A stretch of DNA of 64,000 bases from an uncultured Prevotellaceae bacterium (GCA_900318205.1 ONJS01000021.1:16472-80471), one strand, 5' to 3'. Numbered from the stretch's first letter, positions 9,939 through 19,850 are shown. Translations and numbers: made by a program. Notes: generated by a model from the letters alone, not told the origin.

Positions 9939-11678
9939 ATGAAAAAGATATTCAATATATTGTGTGTCGGTCTGGTTTGCTGCAGTGCCACCACATTGTT
10001 TACGTCTTGCAACGATTTCCTCGATGAGCACAAGCCCCAAGCCACTCTCAGTGACGAACAGGTAAAGTCGCCCGAGAATGCCGAGGCCATGGCCATTTCG
10101 GCCTATGCTATCTTCACCTCGGCCGAGGATATCAACTCATCATTCTCGATGTGGAACTTCGACGTCCGTAGTGATGACGCCTATAAGGGTGGTAATGGTA
10201 CCAGCGATGGTGACGTATTCCATCAGCTTGAGATCCAGCAGGGTGTGCTCACCACCAACTGGAACATTAATGACATGTGGGTAAGGTTGTACAATAGCCT
10301 GTCTCGTGTGAACAGCGCGATTGCCCTGCTCAAGGAAACCGACGACAGCTACGCCATGAAGGGTCAGCGCCTGGCCGAGATGAAGTTCTTGCGTGCCTAT
10401 GGCCACTTCCTGCTCAAGCGTCTGTATAAGAACATCCCCTTTGTTGTCAACGAGAACTTGACTTATGACGAGTATAATGAGTTGTCCAACACCGAGTACA
10501 GCAACGACGAGGGCTGGCAACTCATCATCGACGACCTGATGGAAGCCTATAACACCTTGCCCGAAGTTCAGCAGGACAAGGGACGTCCCACCCGTGCTGC
10601 TGCAGCCGCATTCCTGGCTAAGGTTTATCTTTACAAGGCCTATCGTCAGGATGATCCCAAGAGCAACCAGGTGACGAGCATCAATCAGGGTGACCTGGAG
10701 AAGGTCATTGAGTTCACCAATCCTTCTATGTACACCAACTACGGACTGGAGGCTGACATGCACAACAACTTCCGTCCCGAGGAAGAGTATGAGAATGGTA
10801 TCGAGAGCATCTGGGCTATCCAGTACTCACGCAACGATGGTTCCACCTATGGTAACCTGAACTGGAGCTACGGCTTGATTCCGCCCAACATCCCAGGTGC
10901 TACCGATGGTGGTTGCGACTTCTACAAGCCCTCACAGAACCTGGTGAATGCTTACCACACTGGTGCCGACGGCCTTCCCTTGCTTGACAACTTCAACGAG
11001 AAGGATTTCAATTTGGCTGAGGATAATGCCGACCCGCGCTTGTTCCTTACCGTGGGTATGCCGGGTCTGCCCTACATGTTCAACCGCAACTACATGATGG
11101 AGGAGACCAGCATCTGGAGCCGCAGCAATGGTCTGTATGGCTACTATGTGTCCCTCAAGCATAATGTTGACCCCGCTCTCATCGGCAGCTACCTCATCAA
11201 GGGTTCTTATTGGGCCAGCTCGATGAACCGCATCGTCTTCCGCTATGCCGACGTGCTGCTGATGCGTGCCGAGGCTTACGCCCAGTTGGGCCAGGCCGAC
11301 CAAGCCATCAACCTCGTGAACCAGCTGCGCTCACGTGCTGCTACCAGCACCCAAATGATTTCCAGCTATCCCAACACCTATGGTGTTAAGATGTACATCA
11401 GCAACTATCGCGGCAGCTATTCCAAGGATCAGGCTGTGAAGATTGTGAAGATGGAACGCCGTCTGGAAATGGGCATGGAGAGCGAGCGCTTCTTTGACCT
11501 CGTGCGCTGGGGTGATGCTGCCACTGTGCTCAACAAGTACTATTCCGAGGAAATCGGCAGCTGTGCCATTTACAGTGCTGCTCATTTCACTGCCAACAAG
11601 GATGAGTACCTGCCTATCCCGTTCAGTCAGATTTCGGCCTCCAATGGCCACTACACGCAGAACATTGGCAACTGGTAA
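9939..11678 (+). CDS. susD: SusD-family fructan-binding lipoprotein
   Basis: 579-residue lipoprotein with signal peptide and lipobox (LFTSC, Cys about residue 24), 14 bases after susC. It would form the lid of the SusC transporter and bind oligosaccharide at the cell surface. Family marks are the TPR-like helices, FLRAYGHFLLKRLYKNIPFV, FRYADVLLMRAEAYAQLGQ, the KMERRLEMGMESERFFDLVRWGD signature near the C-terminus, and the closing YLPIPFSQI. Full length for the family. It shares the NLVNAY/NLVNAF block with the partial SusD at the window start, consistent with two related transport pairs. Confidence 0.95.
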   Translation: MKKIFNILCVGLVCCSATTLFTSCNDFLDEHKPQATLSDEQVKSPENAEAMAISAYAIFTSAEDINSSFSMWNFDVRSDDAYKGGNGTSDGDVFHQLEIQQGVLTTNWNINDMWVRLYNSLSRVNSAIALLKETDDSYAMKGQRLAEMKFLRAYGHFLLKRLYKNIPFVVNENLTYDEYNELSNTEYSNDEGWQLIIDDLMEAYNTLPEVQQDKGRPTRAAAAAFLAKVYLYKAYRQDDPKSNQVTSINQGDLEKVIEFTNPSMYTNYGLEADMHNNFRPEEEYENGIESIWAIQYSRNDGSTYGNLNWSYGLIPPNIPGATDGGCDFYKPSQNLVNAYHTGADGLPLLDNFNEKDFNLAEDNADPRLFLTVGMPGLPYMFNRNYMMEETSIWSRSNGLYGYYVSLKHNVDPALIGSYLIKGSYWASSMNRIVFRYADVLLMRAEAYAQLGQADQAINLVNQLRSRAATSTQMISSYPNTYGVKMYISNYRGSYSKDQAVKIVKMERRLEMGMESERFFDLVRWGDAATVLNKYYSEEIGSCAIYSAAHFTANKDEYLPIPFSQISASNGHYTQNIGNW

Positions 11679-11702
11679 TCACAGCAACATAGTTAAATTC
11701 CG

Positions 11703-13133
11703 ATGAATAAAATAATAATGATTATGAAAGCTAAGATATTATATATATTCTGTGCGTTTCTTGCCTGCTGCGGATTCGCCACAATGCTCAGCTCATGCTC
11801 TGATGACAACATCAGTGACCTGGATTTGAAGGGCAACTGCATGATTGATCAGCTCACCCTTGACAACTTTGAGGGAATCATTGATTTGCCTTCACGCTCC
11901 ATCCTCGTTCGTCTGCCCGAGGTTTATGAGACTTCAGCCATGAAGGTGACGTCATTGAAGATGTCGGATGGTGCCGTGTGCAATATTAGCCAGGGCGAAA
12001 CCATCAACATGGACGCTGCCAAGGTGCTGCACGTCGAGAACGGTGACGTCTTTATGGACTGGACGTTGTCTGTCCTTCACGATGAGGCTCGCATCACCCG
12101 ATTTGTGATCAACGACATCTACACTGGTAGCATCGACCAGGAGGCCAAGACGATTGTAGTCTATGTTCCTGCTACGCTCGACATCACCAACCTGGTTCCG
12201 ACCATTACCTATAGCGCCAATGCAACGATTACCCCGTCGTCGGGTGTGGCTCAGGACTTCTCACAGCCTGTTATCTACAAGGTGAAGAACAATTCGGCTG
12301 AGAGTTCCTATACTGTTAAGGTTATTGCCATCAGCAAACCTAAGGCCCTCTTCCTGGGTTCTGCTCCCACGATGAGCGAACTGGATCCCGAGGCTCAGAC
12401 CGCTTGCCAGTGGATGCTCGGCAATGTTGAGAGTTCGCTGTATGCTTCGTTTGCCGACCTGCGCGCTGGCACTCTCGACCTGTCGGAGTGCAAGCTCATC
12501 TGGTGGCACTGGCACGTTGACGGCGGCGTTGATGGCCATGACAACTTTGTCGCCAAGGCTACCGATGCGATGAATACGCTGAACGAGCTGCGCCAGTTCT
12601 ACGAGAACGGTGGTGCATTCCTGCTCACCCGCTATGCTGTTAACCTGCCGTCATTCATCGGCACGACCGGTGACGACGAGTGGACGACGCCCAACAACTG
12701 CTGGGGTCAGGACGAGGCTTATGCCGAGCTTTGCGGTGGCCCGTGGACCTTCCGCATCTTTGACGGTCAGAATGGCCATGCCCTCTATCAGAATCTTGTA
12801 ACTGGTGATAACCCCAACGAGGTTTATTGCACCGATGCCGGTTACCACATCACCAACTCAACTGCCCAGTACCACATCGGTACCGACTGGGGTGGCTATG
12901 ACAATTATGACGTCTGGACAGGCCGCACCGGTGGCCGGGTTCTCGGTGTCGGTGGCGACGGTGCTATCGTGCTCTGGGAGTATCCCGCTCATGACGGCAA
13001 GGGTGGCATCATCTGCGTCGGTTCAGGTTGCTACGACTGGTATTCCTACACCTACGAGGCTGGTTATACCGAGAAGTACCACAAGAACATTGAGATTATG
13101 ACCAAGAACGCTATCAACTATTTAACCAAGTAA
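11703..13133 (+). CDS. Lipoprotein with DUF4960-like C-terminal domain
   Basis: 476-residue lipoprotein. ATGs at 11703, 11718 and 11724 are all in frame; MKAKILYIFC (11724) gives the most typical signal peptide, with lipobox LSSC. The first ~215 residues form two beta domains of the DUF5018/SusE-like sort (VTSLKMSDGAVCNIS, then ITRFVINDIYTGSID). The C-terminal ~250 residues are a diverged, single copy of the domain duplicated in the protein at 1294-3288 (shared features: FYENGGAFLLTRYAV, WTFRIFDGQNGHALY, VGSGCYDWY). The SusE-like slot after susD suggests a surface glycan-binding protein for fructan. Domain names are from memory. Confidence 0.75.
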   Translation: MNKIIMIMKAKILYIFCAFLACCGFATMLSSCSDDNISDLDLKGNCMIDQLTLDNFEGIIDLPSRSILVRLPEVYETSAMKVTSLKMSDGAVCNISQGETINMDAAKVLHVENGDVFMDWTLSVLHDEARITRFVINDIYTGSIDQEAKTIVVYVPATLDITNLVPTITYSANATITPSSGVAQDFSQPVIYKVKNNSAESSYTVKVIAISKPKALFLGSAPTMSELDPEAQTACQWMLGNVESSLYASFADLRAGTLDLSECKLIWWHWHVDGGVDGHDNFVAKATDAMNTLNELRQFYENGGAFLLTRYAVNLPSFIGTTGDDEWTTPNNCWGQDEAYAELCGGPWTFRIFDGQNGHALYQNLVTGDNPNEVYCTDAGYHITNSTAQYHIGTDWGGYDNYDVWTGRTGGRVLGVGGDGAIVLWEYPAHDGKGGIICVGSGCYDWYSYTYEAGYTEKYHKNIEIMTKNAINYLTK

Positions 13134-13140
13134 TTGACTC

Positions 13141-14630
13141 ATGAAACAGTACAAGAATATTTTCAGCGCATTGCTGCTGTGTTGCTTTATGGTCGCTTCG
13201 TCGGCATGCAGTGAGGATAAATTCGGTCCGGATCCTTCCAAGGACTGGGACAACACCGCATTCTTCAACTCGGTGGACGAGGCTGGTTTCCAGACCTACT
13301 ACAACCCCGCAATAGGCCGTTGTGGTGACCCGATGCCTTTCTATGATGCCAAGGCAGGAAACTTCAAGGTGCTCTACCTGCAGGAGTTTGACAACAATGC
13401 CGCCTTCAACTATCACCCCTTCTGGGGCGTGTCCACCGTTGACGGTGCCAACTATCAGTCGCTGGGCGAAGTGCTGCATACTGGTACCTCTGCCGACGAA
13501 CAGGATGCCGCTCTGGGTACAGGTTGCTGTATCTACAATGAAAAGGATGGATTATACTATATCTATTACACGGGACATGACCGTTTTGGCCGCGAGGCTG
13601 TGATGAGGGCAACCACATCCGACTTCAAGGACAGCAATAAGGACGCTACGTGGATGCTGAAGGGCTCGACCTATGGCTACTCTGACAACGACTTCCGCGA
13701 TCCGCAGATCTTTGTTGCCGACGATGGTCTTTACCACATGGTCATCTCCAGCAACCTGAAGTTTGCCGAGTTCAAGTCCAGCGACCTGAAGACGTGGGAA
13801 CACGTCGGCAATTTCCCGATGATTTGGGACCGCATGTGTGAGTGCCCCGACATCTTCAAGATGGGCAACTATTGGTATCTCGTGTACAGTGAGGGCTATC
13901 GTGCATCATGGAGCCGCACACCCGTGCTTTCTATGCCGGCAAGACGGCTAGCAACGGTCAGGACCGCTACATCTGGGGTTGGTGCCCCTACCGCACCGGC
14001 AACACCATCCACGACAAGAATATCAACGTGGGTGCCGGTGGCGAGCCCAACTGGTCGGGTGCGCTGGTATGCCACAAGATCATCCAGCATGCCGACGGTA
14101 CGCTGACCCTGGGTGAGGTGCCTGCTATCTCTGCTAAGTTCAACAAGGAGCAGAACGTTAAGGTGATGGCCAGCAATGGCGCCCAGATGAGCGGTGTCAA
14201 TGGCAAGCTCTCGGGTGATGATGCCTTCGTGATGTACAACCGCTTGGGAACCAGCAACCACATCTCGTTCACGGTAACCACCTCCAACAACTGGGACCGC
14301 TTCGGCATCTCGCTGGTGCGTGGTACCGACAGCGACCGTTATTACACGATGATGGTCAACCCCGAGGATGAGAACCACCGCAAGGTGAACTTCGAGCAGG
14401 AAGGTAAAGCCGGCAAGGGCTTTATCGAGGGCATCGATGGCTATTGGTTCGAGCGTCCCGCCGACAACGTTTATCACATCAACATCTATACCGACAACTC
14501 GGTGATGGTGATGTACATCAACGACGTTTGCGCTTACACCAACCGTATTTACGGCATCCAGAAGAATTGCTGGAGTATCAACAATTATGGTGGAAATATC
14601 ACCATTTCTGACCTGAAAGTGTTCCAGTAA
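13141..14630 (+). pseudogene. GH32-type fructanase lipoprotein, frameshifted
   Basis: An intact version would be about 496 residues. The first part from ATG 13141 has lipoprotein signal MKQYKNIFSALLLCC...SSAC and a five-bladed propeller with GDPMPFYD (candidate nucleophile Asp), DFRDPQIF (stabiliser Asp) and CECPDIFK (acid/base Glu). Near 13915-13925 the frame breaks: SWSR is followed by nonsense to 14106, while the true continuation (TRAFYAGKTASNG ... YIWGWCPYRTGN) reads in another frame to the stop at 14628-14630. One base missing from CGCACACCC would explain it. The last ~190 residues are a beta-sandwich (perhaps DUF4975-like). All three catalytic positions precede the break. Real inactivation and sequencing error cannot be told apart here. 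Confidence 0.8.
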
Positions 14631-14658
14631 TCGGTAAATAATTAGTTACTTTGCAACT

Positions 14659-16320
14659 ATGAACAGATTATTAACTATCATGGCGGCAGTGCTCGTGGCC
14701 TTCTCGGCCACGGCACTGGTCCCCCAGTTGTTGAGCGAAAACCACGCCATGCTGCGGGTTGACGCTACGGGCAAGTACCTGTTGCTGCCCGTGCAAGAGA
14801 AAGAGGAGTACTCCCATTTGCGCGTCATCGTGGACAACGAGCAGATGCATAATCTCAACGTGCGTCTTGCGGTGGACAAGGTGGACTACTATGTGCCTCT
14901 TGATATTCAGCGCTTCGGTAACAAGAAGGTGCTGATCGACGTCACTTTCCATGGCGACCGCCGCACCACGGGTGCCGTCAAGGACTTTGTCTGCTGGCGT
15001 GAGATGCGGGTGACCGACACGTTTGACGACAGCAATCGCGAGCGTTTCCGTCCCGCCTATCACCACACTCCCGCCTATGGTTGGATGAACGATCCCAACG
15101 GTATGTTCTACAAGGACGGTGTGTGGCACCTGTACTACCAGTGGAATCCCTATGGCTCCCAATGGGAGAACATGACTTGGGGACACTCCACCTCGACCGA
15201 CCTGATCCACTGGGCCCACCAGCCCACCGCCATCGAGCCTGATGCCCTGGGTACCATCTTCTCGGGCTCCTGTGTGACCAACGGTGACGAGGTGGTGGCT
15301 ATCTACACCTCGGCTGGGCAGAACCAGACGCAGTCGATCGCCATCTCTCACGATAACGGCATGACGTTTGACAAGTATGAGGGTAACCCCGTGCTGACGA
15401 GCGATGTGCCCGACTTCCGCGACCCGAATCCCTTCTGGAACAGTGACATCAACGCATGGAATCTGATTCTCGCAGCCGGACAGGAGATGAATATCTATAG
15501 TTCCAAGGACCTGAAAACCTGGAAGTATGAGAGCTCCTTCGGTAAGGAATACGGTAACCATGGTGGTGTGTGGGAGTGCCCCGACCTGATGAAGATCGAC
15601 GGCAAGTGGGTGCTGCTGTGCAACATCAACCCCGGTGGACCCTTTGGCGGTTCGGCAACGCAGTACTTCGTGGGCGACTTTGACGGCCACAAGTTCACCT
15701 GCGAGTCGATGCCCAAGGTCACCAAGTGGATGGACTACGGCAAGGACCACTATGCCACGGTATCGTTCTACAACGCGCCCCAGGGTCGTCACGTGGTACT
15801 GGCGTGGATGTCCAACTGGCAGTATGCCAATCAGGTGCCCACCCGCCAGTTCCGCAGCGCCAACTCGATTCCCCGCGACCTGGGTATTTTCACCGACGGT
15901 GAGGAGACTTACGTCAGCGTGAAACCCTCGCCCGAGATGCTCGCAGTGCGCGGAGCCAAGGTGAAAAAGCCGACCGAGACCTGCGAAATCGTCGTGGATG
16001 TGAAGAACTCGATGGAGTTGACCCTGTCCAATGCCAATGGCGAGCAGGTGGTAATGACCTATGATGCGGCCAAGCAGACCTTTGCGATGGACCGCACCGC
16101 CAGCGGTGACGCCTCGTTCAGCGAGGCCTTCCCCGCCGTGACAGTCGCTCCCACCCATGGTGCCATCAAGCAACTGCGCATCTTCGTTGACCGTTGCAGC
16201 ATCGAGGCCTTTGATGCCGACGGCAAGATGGCGATGACCAACCTCGTGTTCCCCACCACGCCTTACACCAATATCAAGGTGAAGGGTGGCAAGGCCGCGA
16301 TCTACCAGATCAGCTATTAG
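14659..16320 (+). CDS. GH32 fructanase (exo-levanase/inulinase/invertase type)
   Basis: 553-residue secreted glycoside hydrolase releasing fructose from fructan or fructo-oligosaccharide. It has a hydrophobic signal sequence (residues 1-20), an N-terminal beta domain of the DUF4980 kind (about 25-120), a five-bladed propeller (about 130-430) and a C-terminal beta-sandwich. Catalytic residues are canonical: D145 in WMNDPNG, D255 in FRDP and E306 in WECPD. No lipobox cysteine is evident, so a periplasmic place is likely, suiting an exo-enzyme working on imported oligosaccharides. It lies 28 bases after the broken GH32 gene and upstream of the transporter and kinase. This is the one intact GH32 of the locus with an unaltered active site. 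Confidence 0.95.
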   Translation: MNRLLTIMAAVLVAFSATALVPQLLSENHAMLRVDATGKYLLLPVQEKEEYSHLRVIVDNEQMHNLNVRLAVDKVDYYVPLDIQRFGNKKVLIDVTFHGDRRTTGAVKDFVCWREMRVTDTFDDSNRERFRPAYHHTPAYGWMNDPNGMFYKDGVWHLYYQWNPYGSQWENMTWGHSTSTDLIHWAHQPTAIEPDALGTIFSGSCVTNGDEVVAIYTSAGQNQTQSIAISHDNGMTFDKYEGNPVLTSDVPDFRDPNPFWNSDINAWNLILAAGQEMNIYSSKDLKTWKYESSFGKEYGNHGGVWECPDLMKIDGKWVLLCNINPGGPFGGSATQYFVGDFDGHKFTCESMPKVTKWMDYGKDHYATVSFYNAPQGRHVVLAWMSNWQYANQVPTRQFRSANSIPRDLGIFTDGEETYVSVKPSPEMLAVRGAKVKKPTETCEIVVDVKNSMELTLSNANGEQVVMTYDAAKQTFAMDRTASGDASFSEAFPAVTVAPTHGAIKQLRIFVDRCSIEAFDADGKMAMTNLVFPTTPYTNIKVKGGKAAIYQISY

Positions 16321-16389
16321 CCTTTAGCTATTGGTAGATGCCAACTGACAACAAAAAAACTGACAACTACAACTTAAAACTAAATAAAA

Positions 16390-17556
16390 ATGGCAAAGAC
16401 AAATAAAATCGCGATCATCTCGGTCATGCTGTGCTTCTTCTGCATGGGCTTCGTTGACCTCGTAGGTATTGCTTCCAACTATGTGAAAGAAGACCTTGGC
16501 CTTTCGGACACGTGGGCTAACCTTTTACCCTCACTGGTGTTCTTTTGGTTCCTCATCTTCAGCGTTCCCACGGGCATGCTGATGAACAAGATTGGCCGCA
16601 AAAAGACTGTATTGCTCTCGTTAGTAGTGACCATTCTTTCGCTGATGATTCCGCTGTTCGGTTACAGTTTCCCTGTGATGCTGGTCGCCTTCTCGCTGCT
16701 GGGTATTGGTAATGCGCTGATGCAGACCTCGCTCAACCCGCTGGTATCGACCGTGATGGGTGGCGGCAATCTGGCATCGACATTGACCTTCGGCCAGTTC
16801 ATCAAGGCCATCGCTTCGTTCATCGCGCCTTATCTGGCCATGTGGGGAGCCAAGCAGATGATTCCCAGCCTGGGACTTGACTGGCGCGTGCTGTTCGCCA
16901 TCTTCTTTGTGGTAGGTACTTTCTCGGCTGTCTTGTTAGGAGTTACCCCCATCCATGAGGAGAAAATCGAGGGCAAGCCTTCAACATTTGGAGAGTGCTT
17001 CAAATTGTTGGGCACTCCCATCGTGCTGCTCTCGTTCCTGGGCATCATGTGCCATGTGGGTATCGACGTGGGTACCAACACCACTGCTCCCAAGATTCTC
17101 ATGGAGCGTCTGGGCATATCCCTGAATGATGCTGCTTTTGCTACCTCACTCTACTTCATCTTCCGTACCATTGGCTGCCTGACGGGCTCGTTCTTCCTGC
17201 GCGTGCTCAAGATGAGAACGTTCTTCATCATCAGTGTCATCATGATGGCCCTGTCGATGTGCGGTCTGTTCTTCGGTCAGGAGAAGTGGATTCTTTACAC
17301 CGCTATCGCTCTCGTGGGCTACGGCAACTCCAACATCTTCTCGATGTGCTTCGCCACGGCTCTCGAATCGATGCCGCAGAAGCAGAACGAGGTGTCTGGT
17401 CTGATGATTATGGGCCTGTTTGGCGGTACCATCTTCCCGTTCTGCATGGGTCTTGCCAGCGACGCTGTTGGTCAAGCAGGTGCCGTAGCAGTGATGGCCA
17501 TCGGTGTCATCTACCTGTTCACCTACATCAAGCAACTCAGCCCCTCTAAACTTTAA
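16390..17556 (+). CDS. MFS sugar transporter, probably fructose uptake (FHS/FucP-like)
   Basis: 388-residue inner-membrane protein with about 12 hydrophobic segments and MFS features (NKIGRKKTVLLSL loop after TM2, GIGNALMQTSLNPLV in the middle of the N-half, EEKIEGKPSTFGECF central loop). It resembles the proton-coupled sugar symporters that import the monosaccharide released by a PUL; placement between a fructanase and a fructokinase makes fructose the likely substrate. The 69-base gap before it holds a short CTGACAAC direct repeat but no promoter I can support. Family is confident; the substrate is inferred. Confidence 0.9.
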   Translation: MAKTNKIAIISVMLCFFCMGFVDLVGIASNYVKEDLGLSDTWANLLPSLVFFWFLIFSVPTGMLMNKIGRKKTVLLSLVVTILSLMIPLFGYSFPVMLVAFSLLGIGNALMQTSLNPLVSTVMGGGNLASTLTFGQFIKAIASFIAPYLAMWGAKQMIPSLGLDWRVLFAIFFVVGTFSAVLLGVTPIHEEKIEGKPSTFGECFKLLGTPIVLLSFLGIMCHVGIDVGTNTTAPKILMERLGISLNDAAFATSLYFIFRTIGCLTGSFFLRVLKMRTFFIISVIMMALSMCGLFFGQEKWILYTAIALVGYGNSNIFSMCFATALESMPQKQNEVSGLMIMGLFGGTIFPFCMGLASDAVGQAGAVAVMAIGVIYLFTYIKQLSPSKL

Positions 17557-17571
17557 ACTCTAAACTAGAAT

Positions 17572-18462
17572 ATGGACAAACGTTATGTAGTGGGCCTGGG
17601 CGAGGCCCTGTGGGATGTTCTCCCCGAAGGTAAGAAACTGGGCGGTGCCCCTGCCAACTTCGCCTATCATGCTGGACAGTTCCTGGGTAGTGACAATGCT
17701 ATCGCCATCAGTGCACTGGGCGAGGACAAACTCGCCGAGGAGACCATCAACGCCCTTGAGGAACATGGTCTGAAGTACCTCATGCCGCGTGTGCCTTATC
17801 CCACCGGCACCGTGCAGGTAACACTTGATGAGCAGGGTATTCCCACCTACGACATTAAGGAAAATGTGGCATGGGACAATATCCCCTTCACGCCCGAGAT
17901 TGAGGAGATTGCACGCAACTGCCGCGCCGTGTGCTACGGTTCACTGGCACAGCGCAACGTCGTTTCACGCGAGAACATCCAGCGTTTTCTGGATGCAACT
18001 CCTGGCGACTGCATGAAGATCTTTGACATCAACCTCCGTCAGCAGTTCTATAATAAGGAGATTATTCAAGAGTCATTGCGCCGCTGCAATGTCCTCAAGA
18101 TCAACGATGAGGAGTTGGTGATCATTGGCCGCATGTTCGGTTATCCTGGTCTTGACATGGAGAACAAGTGCTGGCTCATTCTGGGCAAGTACAATCTCGA
18201 CATGTTGGTACTCACCTGTGGCACCAACGGTTCCTATGTGTTTAAGCCCGGCGAGATGTCCTTCCAGGCGACTCCCAAGGTTGAGGTGGCTGATACCGTT
18301 GGCGCCGGTGACTCGTTCACTGGTTCCTTCTGCGCCGCTGTCCTGGCAGGCAAACCCATCCATGAGGCCCACAAACTTGCAGTAGAGGTGAGCGCCTACG
18401 TCTGCACGCAGAACGGCGCCATGCCTACCATGACTCCCGAGCTCCTCGCCGCAGCCAAGTAA
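17572..18462 (+). CDS. PfkB-family fructokinase
   Basis: 296-residue cytoplasmic ribokinase-fold kinase that would phosphorylate imported fructose. Signatures seen are GEALWDVLPEGKKLGGAPANFAYH at the N-terminus (substrate site; glycine-rich GGAPAN) and DTVGAGDSFTGSF near residue 245 (catalytic Asp and anion hole). Length is normal. It is the last gene of the fructan locus, 15 bases after the transporter, and is followed by a terminator at 18489-18529. Other PfkB sugar kinases look alike, but the context favours fructose. Confidence 0.92.
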   Translation: MDKRYVVGLGEALWDVLPEGKKLGGAPANFAYHAGQFLGSDNAIAISALGEDKLAEETINALEEHGLKYLMPRVPYPTGTVQVTLDEQGIPTYDIKENVAWDNIPFTPEIEEIARNCRAVCYGSLAQRNVVSRENIQRFLDATPGDCMKIFDINLRQQFYNKEIIQESLRRCNVLKINDEELVIIGRMFGYPGLDMENKCWLILGKYNLDMLVLTCGTNGSYVFKPGEMSFQATPKVEVADTVGAGDSFTGSFCAAVLAGKPIHEAHKLAVEVSAYVCTQNGAMPTMTPELLAAAK

Positions 18463-18488
18463 AGCAAATACCTGCTCACTAAATAAAT

Positions 18489-18529
18489 GGATCCGACTGG
18501 AATCAATCTAGCCGGGTCCGTTTTCTTTT
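18489..18529 (+). terminator. Rho-independent terminator of the fructan operon
   Basis: GGATCCGACT (18489-18498) pairs with AGCCGGGTCC (18510-18519) with one mismatch and one G-U pair, an 11-base loop, then TTTTCTTTT. Confidence 0.8.
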
Positions 18530-18661
18530 CCATGTGGGCGTTGCAATGGCGCTGCCGTGAGTAACGTTTGCCCGTCAATCACCTGTAGAGGGTCTTTAGC
18601 AGGCATGACTGCTGGAAACGGTGGTTGCATTTTTGTTTTGCACCTTTTTGGGGTTTGGTTG

Positions 18662-18692
18662 TTGCGCTTTTTCTTGTGTTTTTGTACTTTTG
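18662..18692 (+). promoter_or_regulatory. Predicted promoter of the dockerin-tagged secreted protein gene
   Basis: TTG (18662-18664), a 20-base spacer and TACTTTTG (18685-18692) fit the Bacteroidales -33/-7 pattern. The expected leader is about 80 bases. The stretch 18530-18660 upstream holds no gene I can support. Confidence 0.55.
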
Positions 18693-18782
18693 TGGGTGAT
18701 TGTTGACGGCTTTGTTTCTGATGTTGAAATAGAGAATCAACCTGTTGTTATTTACATGGTTAACATTTAAACTCCTTTGATT

Positions 18783-19667
18783 ATGAAGAAATTATTATCT
18801 CTCCTTTTTGTTGCTGTACTGACCATGTCAGCCCATGCCCAGTTCCTCGGTTGGATAGAGGTGGGAGACTATTACAACCCCACCGAGATTTACAACGGTT
18901 CCTACTTTGATATGGCACCGACTAACTTCTATTTGGCTCATACTGGTGTCCAGATGATTTATACGCCCGATCTGCTGACCAACATGGCAGGCAAGGATGG
19001 TGTGAAGATCAAGTACCTGAACTTCAAGTTCAGCAGTGAATCATTTGAGGCGATTGTCCGCAATGCAAAGATTTATCTTCAGGAAATCGATGCCACCGAG
19101 TTTGCCATTAATGAGAATGGCGTAAAACAGTTCTTCACCTTCGGCGACCTTGTTGCCGAAGGCCGGTATGAAATAGATTTGTATGACTTCTATGGCGAGG
19201 ACCATTCCCTTGTTATGGAAATAGAAGAGCCATTCAACTTCACGCTAGGCAAGAGTTTGCTCGTGACCATCGTATTTGATGCCGAGGATGATGACAACTG
19301 CACCATGGGCAGCGACTACGCACCCTTCTACACCTCGGGAATTCGTGGCAAGGCGATGACCTACACCGACAACTGGACCAGCTTTGTCGATTATGCCATG
19401 AGTGACCAATTCCCTGATGCAACCGCCATGCAGGGCTGTGGTACCAACGTAGAACTGCCCGTTACCGAGATTGGTTACACCTATGAGAGGATGCTCGGCG
19501 ATGCCAACGGCGACGCTAATATAAGTATCGCTGATGTGACTGCTCTGATTAACTTCCTGTTGAGCGGTGATCCCACTGGTTTCTACGAGGTGAATGCCGA
19601 TATTAATGAGGATGGCAAAACCAGCATTGCCGACGTCACCTCGCTCATCAGCATGCTGTTGAACTAA
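18783..19667 (+). CDS. Secreted protein of unknown function with C-terminal dockerin-like repeats
   Basis: ATG 18783 gives 294 residues beginning MKKLLSLLFVAVLTMSAHAQ, a clean signal peptide. The middle ~200 residues are a beta-rich, aromatic and acidic domain I do not recognise; the jelly-roll-like character suggests a binding or adhesion module. The last ~55 residues carry two dockerin-type calcium loops (GDANGDANISIADVTALI and DINEDGKTSIADVTSLI). Leader and signal sequence are very similar to those of the gene at 23517. It is monocistronic, between a promoter at 18662 and a terminator at 19711. Start at TTG 18777 is possible but less likely. Confidence 0.8.
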   Translation: MKKLLSLLFVAVLTMSAHAQFLGWIEVGDYYNPTEIYNGSYFDMAPTNFYLAHTGVQMIYTPDLLTNMAGKDGVKIKYLNFKFSSESFEAIVRNAKIYLQEIDATEFAINENGVKQFFTFGDLVAEGRYEIDLYDFYGEDHSLVMEIEEPFNFTLGKSLLVTIVFDAEDDDNCTMGSDYAPFYTSGIRGKAMTYTDNWTSFVDYAMSDQFPDATAMQGCGTNVELPVTEIGYTYERMLGDANGDANISIADVTALINFLLSGDPTGFYEVNADINEDGKTSIADVTSLISMLLN

Positions 19668-19710
19668 TACTGGCTGTCCAACTTAGATTATAGAATTGTG
19701 CTATAACCCA

Positions 19711-19751
19711 ATCCCTCGCGCTCGATGATGGGCGTGAGGGATCTTCTTTTC
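19711..19751 (+). terminator. Hairpin terminator
   Basis: ATCCCTCGCGCTC (19711-19723) pairs with GGGCGTGAGGGAT (19730-19742) with one mismatch, followed by CTTCTTTTCT. Confidence 0.75.
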
Positions 19752-19818
19752 TGAGAGAGTGTGATTTGTCTAAAGACTGCGTTTGAGATGATTTATTCAC
19801 TTTTTTTATCTTGACAGG

Positions 19819-19848
19819 TTGATAAATCGGGAATTATATGTAAATTTG
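19819..19848 (+). promoter_or_regulatory. Predicted promoter of the multi-domain oxidoreductase gene
   Basis: TTG (19819-19821), a 19-base spacer and TAAATTTG (19841-19848) make one of the best promoter matches in the window. Transcription would begin near 19855, about 215 bases before the chosen ATG at 20071. Confidence 0.6.
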
Positions 19849-19850
19849 CC

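Noticed and set aside
14671-16173. 500-codon open frame on the minus strand
   Set aside because: Lies wholly antisense to the GH32 gene with perfect catalytic motifs; the translation has no recognisable domain and reflects codon bias of the real gene.
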